The notes beneath the pieces are model-generated. The model did no database searches. It saw nothing but the letters and a program-made list of their open reading frames with translations, and was not told the origin of the DNA. From CAZFIM01 sp964519615 (GTDB lineage Bacteria; Chloroflexota; Dehalococcoidia; GIF9; UBA5629): a DNA stretch of 32,704 nucleotides. Positions 17,466-24,254 of this stretch are shown here, in pieces (position 1 is the stretch's first letter; every line of letters begins with the position of its first letter). Both the position numbers and the translations under genes were made by a program. The stretch covers positions 1 to 32,704 of the forward strand of contig CAZFIM010000030.1 in the NCBI GenBank assembly GCA_964519615.1. The letters are read 5' to 3'.

Positions 17466-18053
17466 ATGAAACAAGGAAAAGTAAAAAGCTTAATGCGCAT
17501 GCTGATATCAGGAGTCATGCTACTGGTTATTGCAGCGGGATGCAGCAACACACCGGCATCAGGGGCGACCGGCATAGAGCCATCTTCAATAAATCCGCCA
17601 CCAAATGGGACAGGTATCAGTATCATTCCATCAACCAACAATCTGAAAGCGGGTGAATCATTCTCAGCAGATATTTATATTTCCTCTGATTCGATATCCC
17701 GTGGTGTCCAGTGTGGTCTAACATTCACACCTGGTATTCTACATTGTGATCAGGTAGAGACCAATGATATGGTCTACGACCCCTGGGCTAAGGAAAATAA
17801 TGCTCAGGCACTGGCAATCGGTTTTCCTCCCGACATCGATAACGAAAATGGGGTCATTAGTGTTGTCGGAACTGCCCTGGCAGGTGCTCAGGGTAAAGGC
17901 GTACAGGGAAGCGGAACATATTGCACTATTCATTTCACTGCCCTGACAGAAGGAACTGGAGAACTGGTGCTCGACAATGTTCAACTAGTTGATCTGGAGG
18001 GGAAGGTGATAATGGTCCCGGTTAATGACGGGAAAGTGGTTGTAAGCAAATAA
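17466..18053 (+). CDS. Lipoprotein carrying a single cohesin domain
   Basis: The 195-residue product has a lipoprotein signal peptide ending in the lipobox IAAGC (Cys26), so it should be anchored to the outer face of the membrane. After a short Ser/Pro/Gly linker (about 27-55), one cohesin fills the rest (about 56-193; LHCDQV, MVYDPWAKENN, GFPPDIDNENG). AAAGGAG precedes the ATG. It is the minimal membrane-proximal docking site of the cluster and sits directly before the PstS-like lipoprotein and permease genes, which would place a docked PstS next to the transporter. Confidence 0.85.
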   Translation: MKQGKVKSLMRMLISGVMLLVIAAGCSNTPASGATGIEPSSINPPPNGTGISIIPSTNNLKAGESFSADIYISSDSISRGVQCGLTFTPGILHCDQVETNDMVYDPWAKENNAQALAIGFPPDIDNENGVISVVGTALAGAQGKGVQGSGTYCTIHFTALTEGTGELVLDNVQLVDLEGKVIMVPVNDGKVVVSK

Positions 18054-18117
18054 GCAGTGATCACAATATGATGCAAAAGACACATAGTGTCCCTGGACGA
18101 GATAAAAGGAGTCTCCT

Positions 18118-19155
18118 ATGTCAAAGAAGATAACTCGGGTCGCAGTCAGCATTGTGGCAATGATTGCATTATTTGGTATCATTGCTCAGTTTGGCTGCGC
18201 TAGACCTTCCGATGCGGCCGCTGAGCTTCCCTCGGGAATTAATACCTTAAAAATTCACGGCACTTGGGATATGCTGCCTCTGGCGAACGCAATAGCGGTA
18301 TATTCGCAAGGTGATCCTTCAGCCGGGGCGCCTTTCCTTTATTCATCCTCCAGTTTGGAAGATTTAAAGCTGGGTAAATGTGATGCGGTTTTTCTGGGCA
18401 GGGAACCTGATAGTGGAGAACTTGAAGGGCTAAAACTCTACACTATAGGTTATGATGCGATTTGTATTCTCATCGATGAGAACTCATTTATGGGAGGGGA
18501 ACGCCAGGCAGATTCCTCTGTCGGGGGCGCAGGCTATAAGACGCAAGGTTTAAAGGAACTAAGTGGAGATGATCTGGAGGGAATTTACAGTTTCTGGTTA
18601 CGACAACCTGATCAGCTCTGGCAGTGGAGCGGAGAGTACTACAGGTGGGAAGCTATTTCACGTTCCTGGAGCCAGGAGACCGCACCAATACAGAATTACT
18701 TTTACTTTCCTGCAGGCAAATACGATACCCAGAGTGTTTTGTACACATCTCTCGGACTTGATGAAGCCCAAATAGTTGAGAAAGCTAATAAATCGACATC
18801 TCCTGCACTCAATACTGAAGAACAGGTGCTCGCTGTCGAGTATAAGCCTGGACGGCCATATAAAGACGGATCACCGAATTTTGTATTCAAGATTGGTTTT
18901 TCCTCAAGGCGAGTTGCACAAATAGCCATGCGCCACGTGCCGTTAAGGGTGCTGTCAATAGAAGGGATAGACCCTCTTGAAAACAACGAAGCTATTTACA
19001 ATGGTACTTACATGTTCCAGCGCAAAATTTACCTGATAACAGCTGAAGAAAGCCCTGATAGCATAAACAAATTTACAATTTGGCTAACATCGGAAGGAGG
19101 CCAGCAAATCATTGCAGATGCCGGATTTCTCCCTTTGCCGCTTAACAGCCAATAA
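18118..19155 (+). CDS. Divergent PstS-like substrate-binding lipoprotein
   Basis: A 345-residue lipoprotein with lipobox AQFGC (Cys27) and a periplasmic-binding-protein-like sequence that aligns loosely with PstS: IHGTWDMLPLANAIAVYSQ stands where PstS has its GSTT phosphate-binding start, and FPAGKYDTQSVLY where it has the GSGT motif. Both phosphate-contacting motifs are therefore lost or replaced. The C-terminal end (TIWLTSEGGQQIIADAGFLPL) keeps the PstS pattern. GGAG lies 8 nt before the ATG, and pstC follows 23 bp later. It may bind a different oxyanion or organophosphate, or act as an adaptor that accepts phosphate from the docked PstS; the sequence does not decide. Confidence 0.75.
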   Translation: MSKKITRVAVSIVAMIALFGIIAQFGCARPSDAAAELPSGINTLKIHGTWDMLPLANAIAVYSQGDPSAGAPFLYSSSSLEDLKLGKCDAVFLGREPDSGELEGLKLYTIGYDAICILIDENSFMGGERQADSSVGGAGYKTQGLKELSGDDLEGIYSFWLRQPDQLWQWSGEYYRWEAISRSWSQETAPIQNYFYFPAGKYDTQSVLYTSLGLDEAQIVEKANKSTSPALNTEEQVLAVEYKPGRPYKDGSPNFVFKIGFSSRRVAQIAMRHVPLRVLSIEGIDPLENNEAIYNGTYMFQRKIYLITAEESPDSINKFTIWLTSEGGQQIIADAGFLPLPLNSQ

Positions 19156-19178
19156 CATAATGCGATGGATGATAAAAA

Positions 19179-20135
19179 ATGACAAGGGATGAAATATACA
19201 AGAACAACATTTCCTGGCCAAAAGTACTATCGCTCGTACTGAGCCTTATACCATTAATCCTGCTGATTCTGCTGGTGGTGAATCTGGTTGCGGAGAGCCT
19301 TTTTGCTATAGATAAACTTGGCTTCGGGGAACTATTCTCAGCCGATTTTTCCGGTGTTTACAGCGGCGGTGATTACGAATACGGATTGCTCCCCGCTATC
19401 TGGGGCACAGTTCTGGCTGTCGTTGTCGCCATGCTGATAGCGTTTCCTGTATCACTGGCAATGGCGGTCTTTTCCTCCGAATTTCAACTCGGCTATCTGG
19501 GAAAAGGTGTCAGGGCTATTCTGGGAGTGCTTTCCGGCATACCGCCTATAGTGTATGCACTAATGGATGTAGTTTTTATCGACCTTTTTATACGGGAAAA
19601 ATTTGGGGGGATGGGCAGTGGTATCGGAGCAATGCGCATTGGTGATCTCCCCATTGAAGGAAGTACGCTTCTAGGTGGCATTCTGCTTGCCCTTTTAATA
19701 GTACCCTTCATGGCAACTTTTATGGACGATGCCATACGTAATGTGCCTGTCAGATTAAAAGAAGCTTCTCTGGCACTGGGAGCAGACAGATGGTATACCC
19801 TGCGTAAAGTTATGCTTCCGGCAGCCTCGGCCGGTATCATATCGGCAGCAGCACTGGGCTCTTTGAAGGCTATTGGAGATGTTCTTATTGCGGGTTGGGC
19901 AATAAGCTGGGAATCAGGCCTGCCCAATCCACTATGGGATATTCTTGAACGTACAGCTACATTAACATCTGTGGGAGCCGGATTGCTGGGAGGGGCTGGC
20001 GGTGGTGCTTCCCCTGTTGGCTTTAACCGATCGGTGGGATATTTTGCAGGACTGCTACTATTAATTTTTGCCTTTATCATTCTAGCGTTAGTCTCCATGT
20101 TGCAGACAAGATTAAAGAAGAGGTTATCAGTGTGA
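19179..20135 (+). CDS. pstC: Phosphate ABC transporter permease PstC, divergent
   Basis: The membrane permease of the second Pst-type system. It has 318 residues and about six transmembrane segments, the first at about 15-38. The cytoplasmic coupling (EAA) segment is EASLALGADRWYTLRKVMLP. It departs from canonical PstC in the segment after the EAA loop: AIGDVLIAGWAISWE replaces the usual GETMA pattern seen in the PstC at 27979, and a Gly-rich loop (GAGLLGGAGGGASP) follows. Its stop overlaps the pstA start. Substrate assignment as phosphate rests on family and neighbours. Confidence 0.88.
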   Translation: MTRDEIYKNNISWPKVLSLVLSLIPLILLILLVVNLVAESLFAIDKLGFGELFSADFSGVYSGGDYEYGLLPAIWGTVLAVVVAMLIAFPVSLAMAVFSSEFQLGYLGKGVRAILGVLSGIPPIVYALMDVVFIDLFIREKFGGMGSGIGAMRIGDLPIEGSTLLGGILLALLIVPFMATFMDDAIRNVPVRLKEASLALGADRWYTLRKVMLPAASAGIISAAALGSLKAIGDVLIAGWAISWESGLPNPLWDILERTATLTSVGAGLLGGAGGGASPVGFNRSVGYFAGLLLLIFAFIILALVSMLQTRLKKRLSV

Positions 20136-21499
20136 AATATTCATCTACCCTTACCATACGAGAAATAATTACCTCTGCAAGATTCTTGCCCGGTATCGCC
20201 TGTCTGCTTTCGCTCTTATGCGGTATCACAGGTTTTTTAACACTGATAATGAATTCGTTCGAATTCACCTGCATTCCATCACTTGTACTGCTGGTATTCT
20301 CGCTTATCCTTCTCATGATTTATATCAGGCGAACGGAGGATAAAATACCACATGGTATCTTTGTGTTGTTCGCCGCGTCAGTGGCATCAATAGCTATTAT
20401 TTCTTATTTCCCGGAATACTGGCAAGGTTTAAAGATTAACGGCATTATCCACCGCTCCCTTTTCTCCGGCCTGTTACTTTCACTTACATCACTCTGGACG
20501 ATCTGCTATGCCATCTATTATTTGCTTGGTGCAACACCGCAAGCATTTGATTTATCTCGCTATCCATTAATTCTGGTGCCTGTATTTCTGGGTTTTCTTG
20601 GCTTTGCGTTAATAATTGTCCGTCTTTTCATTGAAGGAGTACCTAACCTGGATCTCGAGATACTCACTACACCATATAAGTGGCAGATGTGGGATAAGAT
20701 GGTATACGAAAATGGATGGCCGGTACTGAAAGAACATGTCATCAGGCAGGCGGGAATGCTTAATCATATCCTTGGCACATTTCTCCTCATCGTTCTTACA
20801 TCTATAATCGCGCTGCCTCTCGGTGTTGGCGCCGGCATATATTTAAGTGAATACAATTCTTTTTCCAGGGCAGGAATAGCACGCATTATCAGATTTGCCA
20901 TTCCTTCAATGCGAGCTATCTCTGTTCTTATTCTGGGAATTACAGCCTTTAGTATTGTCGCCTATACCAATGACACTGCTCTTGCAGATATATTTTGTGG
21001 CTACTACAACGATGTCAACGGTATAAAACACACGGCTCACGGCTCATATATTACTGCTGCTATCCTGCTCTCTTTTCTTGTTATACCTGTCATAGCACGT
21101 GCTACCGAGGAGGGTAGCCTCTCTTTACCGGGCGAATACAGGGAAGGGTCACTGGCTCTGGGCGCAAAAGATGGATTTACACTGACCAGGCTTATTCTCC
21201 CATGGTGTTTGCCGAATATTATTACCGGTCTTGTGTTGGGCTGCGCTGAGATAGCGGGAAGCGTAGCTGTAATCATGTTACTCGCTGGAACCGGCGAATA
21301 CGGAGTAGGCCCGTTACAGGAGGTAACGTCACTTGCTTATTACATTTTTGATGCCCGTTATGGGATCAAAGTTGTAAGAGACCTGGCATCGCCTTACCAA
21401 CTGTCTGCAGCAGTACTGCTTCTAATACTTACTATGGGATTGAGCATTATTGCTTTAATTTTAAAGAAAAAGTTCATGTCACGCTACCGTAGCGCTTAG
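20132..21499 (+). CDS. pstA: Phosphate ABC transporter permease PstA with extra N-terminal membrane domain
   Basis: The second permease subunit, 455 residues against roughly 280-300 for ordinary PstA. The canonical core occupies the C-terminal two thirds (from about residue 147), with EGVPNLDLEILTT, GVGAGIYLSEYN and the coupling segment EGSLALGAKDGFTLTRLILP. The extra N-terminal part contains about four additional hydrophobic segments (near 18-40, 47-65, 75-92 and 109-132), and is unassigned. The GTG start overlaps the pstC stop by four bases (GTGA), implying coupled translation. Compare the 280-residue PstA at 28832, which lacks this extension. Confidence 0.88.
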   Translation: MKYSSTLTIREIITSARFLPGIACLLSLLCGITGFLTLIMNSFEFTCIPSLVLLVFSLILLMIYIRRTEDKIPHGIFVLFAASVASIAIISYFPEYWQGLKINGIIHRSLFSGLLLSLTSLWTICYAIYYLLGATPQAFDLSRYPLILVPVFLGFLGFALIIVRLFIEGVPNLDLEILTTPYKWQMWDKMVYENGWPVLKEHVIRQAGMLNHILGTFLLIVLTSIIALPLGVGAGIYLSEYNSFSRAGIARIIRFAIPSMRAISVLILGITAFSIVAYTNDTALADIFCGYYNDVNGIKHTAHGSYITAAILLSFLVIPVIARATEEGSLSLPGEYREGSLALGAKDGFTLTRLILPWCLPNIITGLVLGCAEIAGSVAVIMLLAGTGEYGVGPLQEVTSLAYYIFDARYGIKVVRDLASPYQLSAAVLLLILTMGLSIIALILKKKFMSRYRSA

Positions 21500-21544
21500 C
21501 CATGGAAATTATTTATTAGATAAATCAATAAGGAGAACTGGCAT

Positions 21545-22291
21545 ATGCCGAGTAAAATAGAGATTAATGGACTTCAGGTATTTTACGGCAATAATGAAGT
21601 ATTGAAAGATATTAATATGGTGTTTCCGCCCGGTAAAGTGACCGCAATTATCGGCCCCTCAGGCTGCGGAAAGACAACGCTGATCCGCTGTCTTAACCGG
21701 CTTAATGAGTTGACTCCCGGATGTAAAATGGCGGGCAGTATTCTTCTGGATGATAAGGATATCTCTCAGATTGACCCGGTATTACTGCGCCGTCAAATTG
21801 GTATGGTATTTCAAAAACCCAATCCCTTTCCTATGTCCTTGAAAGACAATATCCTCTATGGGGTGAAAGCGTGCAAACGTAATCATATCAGTCATGACGA
21901 TTTAATCAAAGACACTCTGTCTAAAGCAGCGCTCTGGGAAGAACTACAAGATAGACTGAATATGAGTGCCATGGCACTTTCTGTAGGACAGCAGCAACGT
22001 CTATGCATTGCCAGATGTCTGGCCATCTCACCTCAAGTAGTATTAATGGATGAGCCCGCAGCATCATTGGACCCCATATCCACAGCCAAACTGGAGTCTA
22101 GCATCATTGCCTTGAAAGATAACTATACGATTGTGATCGTAACTCATAATATGCAGGAAGCACAGCGTGTTTCCGATTATATCGCCTTCCTTTATCTTGG
22201 CAAATTGATTGAGTTCGGTGAAACAAAGAAGATGTTCGAAAGCCCTGAACATAATAAAACACGCGATTATGTCTGCGGAAAGTTTGGATGA
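21545..22291 (+). CDS. pstB: Phosphate ABC transporter ATP-binding protein PstB, variant signature
   Basis: The ATPase that drives the second Pst transporter. The 248 residues carry Walker A GPSGCGKTT, Q-loop MVFQKPNPFPMS (a PstB hallmark), Walker B VVLMDEP, D-loop SLDP and H-loop VTHNMQEA. The ABC signature is LSVGQQQR, not the LSGGQQQR of the PstB at 29678. LSVGQ occurs in active ABCC-type transporters, so it need not be inactive. AAGGAG precedes the ATG. It is the last gene of the cluster and is followed by a strong hairpin. There is no phoU here. Confidence 0.93.
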   Translation: MPSKIEINGLQVFYGNNEVLKDINMVFPPGKVTAIIGPSGCGKTTLIRCLNRLNELTPGCKMAGSILLDDKDISQIDPVLLRRQIGMVFQKPNPFPMSLKDNILYGVKACKRNHISHDDLIKDTLSKAALWEELQDRLNMSAMALSVGQQQRLCIARCLAISPQVVLMDEPAASLDPISTAKLESSIIALKDNYTIVIVTHNMQEAQRVSDYIAFLYLGKLIEFGETKKMFESPEHNKTRDYVCGKFG

Positions 22292-22327
22292 ATGAAAATT
22301 CAGTATTTCTGAACAACCTGTAAACGC

Positions 22328-22359
22328 AAGAAGCGGCGCTTTTATAAGCGCCGCTTCTT
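22328..22359. terminator. Strong hairpin between convergent pstB and the chemoreceptor-like gene
   Basis: AAGAAGCGGCGCTT (22328-22341) and AAGCGCCGCTTCTT (22346-22359) form a perfect 14-bp GC-rich stem with loop TTAT. It lies 36 bp after the pstB stop and before the end of a convergent gene. The arm ends in TTCTT but there is no long T run. It is best read as a bidirectional terminator. Confidence 0.75.
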
Positions 22360-22402
22360 ACATAGAGGTATGGGATAACACTCGAACCCGGAGGGCTGTT
22401 GA

Positions 22403-23206
22403 CTAAGTTAGAAGCAAGTCCTCACTGATAAAAGGGTGTAGTGGAATATCGTCGCCATATTCGTGGGGCTCCTTGCTGCAGCTTGATGATACGGTACCGT
22501 TCCTCAATTTGCCTGAAATATGCGTTATATACTGAGCTGAACTGTTTATCTCAGCTACAACTTTATTCACAATACCTATCATTTCGCTTCCGGATTTGCT
22601 GACTTCTTCTGCTGCTGCAAGGATTTGATCGATCTTGATGGAATTTTCCTCCAGCGTGTCAAGTACCTGGTCAAGCACTGCAAATGAATTATACGCAGCC
22701 CGGTGCCCCTCTTCTACCTGTCTGATGCCGGCATCAATAGCATTTATGCATGTTCCTACTTCATCCGTGAGATGCGTTATCTGTTGCGAGACTTCACTGA
22801 TTTTGCCGGCAGTACCAGCTGCGATTGATGCCAGTTCCTCTCTCATCGCGTTGAGATTATTAGAATTGATATCTTCTCTGGTGTATTTATCCGTTACCCA
22901 AATGACCTCTTGGGTGAATTGTTCAAAAGCGTCAGGCATTTCACGAAGTTTCCCTGCGTGAAGAGACAGTTGTTCTATCATAGCTTCCAGATCGCTCATA
23001 ACACAAGCTATCTTTCTCAATCCCACTATAGCCTGATTCGCTTTATCCATACCGTCACGGGCGATCACCGCCGTTCGGATAGTTCCGTTTGCAACTTTGT
23101 AAGCCTTTTGTGCAACCTCGGTAATGGAGCTTGATACGCGGCTTACTGCATTATCGATGCCACAATTACCGGGTCCTGTCCCCGATAGATTAATGTTGGT
23201 AGTCAT
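22403..23206 (-). CDS. Soluble coiled-coil protein resembling a degenerate chemoreceptor signalling domain
   Basis: The 267-residue protein has no signal peptide and no membrane segment, and is almost entirely heptad-like helix. Stretches such as IDQILAAAEEVSKSGSEMIG and VNKVVAEINSSAQYITHIS resemble the adaptation region of methyl-accepting chemotaxis proteins. The hallmark hairpin tip (E.GRGFAVVA.EVR) is absent, replaced by a segment around NNLNAMREELASIAAGTAGK. The C-terminal tail (about 237-267) is non-helical. AGGAGGG precedes the ATG. It is a lone minus-strand gene between the pst cluster and phoB-phoR, and no che or flagellar gene is in the window. It might scaffold or sense something in the cytoplasm; function unknown. 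Confidence 0.55.
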   Translation of the reverse strand: MTTNINLSGTGPGNCGIDNAVSRVSSSITEVAQKAYKVANGTIRTAVIARDGMDKANQAIVGLRKIACVMSDLEAMIEQLSLHAGKLREMPDAFEQFTQEVIWVTDKYTREDINSNNLNAMREELASIAAGTAGKISEVSQQITHLTDEVGTCINAIDAGIRQVEEGHRAAYNSFAVLDQVLDTLEENSIKIDQILAAAEEVSKSGSEMIGIVNKVVAEINSSAQYITHISGKLRNGTVSSSCSKEPHEYGDDIPLHPFISEDLLLT

Positions 23207-23483
23207 CTATTCGCCCTCCTGTATTAATTTGTATGCGGCCTAACACATTCCGGTGTTCTTGATTAAAAACACCATGTACTCTCCGGAGGGTAAGCCCCTC
23301 AAACTTAACCCCTCCAAACAGTCATTGCATATGTTTTCTTGTCCTTTTCACCCCTAGAATAAGCTAATTCGGTACTTTTGTTATCACCCACAAGTCATGA
23401 TTTTCTTAGTACTTTAGTACCCTTATGCTTCCGGGCTCTCTTTGCGGTTTGAATAAAAAAAGGACTATCGCAAAAAGGTTTAG
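23207..23483. other. Gene-free region between divergent genes
   Basis: No credible ORF was seen. It holds GGTGTT/AACACC (23252-23257 and 23268-23273), a possible operator dyad upstream of the minus-strand gene, and an imperfect GGAGGGTAAG/CTTAACCCCTCC hairpin (about 23285-23315). No Pho-box periodicity was found here. Confidence 0.4.
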
Positions 23484-23512
23484 TTGCCATGAATTTAATG
23501 TAGCTCTATACT
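23484..23512 (+). promoter_or_regulatory. Sigma-70-type promoter of phoB-phoR
   Basis: TTGCCA (23484-23489), a 17-nt spacer and TATACT (23507-23512) make a near-consensus housekeeping promoter, with the start predicted about 11 nt before the phoB ATG. No 11-bp hexamer repeats precede it, in contrast to the other Pho genes in the window. The phoB-phoR pair is therefore probably expressed constitutively. Confidence 0.7.
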
Positions 23513-23530
23513 AGATATCAGAGAAAGAAA

Positions 23531-24238
23531 ATGTCGAATCATACGATAATGCTTGTGGAAGATGACCAGTCTCTTCTTGAAGCCACAAAATACAATCTGC
23601 TCAAAGAAGGTTACGGGGTGATCACCGCCTCAGACGGCAGTCATGCAATTGCTCTTGCCCGCAAAGAGACTCCTGATCTTATTATTCTGGATATTATGCT
23701 TCCGGAGCTTGACGGATTCGAGGTATGCCGCATTCTCCGCAAAGAGATGACCACACCTATATTGATGCTCACCGCTAAAAGCGATGAGGTGGACAAAATC
23801 GTGGGGCTTGAGATCGGAGCAGATGACTATCTTACCAAGCCTTTTAGCATCAGAGAGCTTCTGGCCCGCATTAAAGCTTTGCTGCGCCGGTCGTCAATAA
23901 GCAATATCGGCGTAACCCTGGACAACATACGAGAAAAGCCGGTACTGACGGCAGGCGATATAGAGTTAAACCCGGCTGCTCATAAAGTGAGCAGGAAAGG
24001 TATTTTAATTGAACTCAATCCCAAGGAATTCGATATGCTCGCTTTTTTCATGCGGAATCGCGGACACGTTTTTACACGCAGTCACATACTGCAGACAATT
24101 TGGGGTTATGAATATATAGGGGATACGAGGACTGTTGATGTGCATATCCGCTGGCTGCGGAAAAAAATCGAAGACGATCCTTCAAACCCGCGCCTTATCA
24201 TTACCGTCCGAGGTGTCGGTTACAAGCTCGAGGCATAG
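23531..24238 (+). CDS. phoB: Phosphate regulon response regulator PhoB
   Basis: An OmpR-family regulator of 235 residues. The receiver domain starts MSNHTIMLVEDD with phospho-acceptor Asp54 in LIILDIMLPELDGFEVCR, MLTAKSDEVDKIVGL and LTKPFSIREL. The winged-helix domain has NPKEFDMLAFFM, WGYEYIGDTRTVDVHI and a terminal VRGVGYKLEA. It is followed 16 bp later by a full-length PhoR-type kinase, and lies between two pst operons, so it is the best candidate for the protein that binds the four Pho boxes. Two other PhoB-like paralogues in the window mean that assignment is not exclusive. Confidence 0.9.
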   Translation: MSNHTIMLVEDDQSLLEATKYNLLKEGYGVITASDGSHAIALARKETPDLIILDIMLPELDGFEVCRILRKEMTTPILMLTAKSDEVDKIVGLEIGADDYLTKPFSIRELLARIKALLRRSSISNIGVTLDNIREKPVLTAGDIELNPAAHKVSRKGILIELNPKEFDMLAFFMRNRGHVFTRSHILQTIWGYEYIGDTRTVDVHIRWLRKKIEDDPSNPRLIITVRGVGYKLEA

Positions 24239-24254
24239 GAGCGGTTAAAAAAGC

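Noticed and set aside
9834..18053. Cellulosome for polysaccharide degradation
   Set aside because: No glycoside hydrolase, carbohydrate-binding module or sugar transporter is present; the only dockerin protein is PstS-like and the locus is flanked by phosphate genes and Pho boxes.
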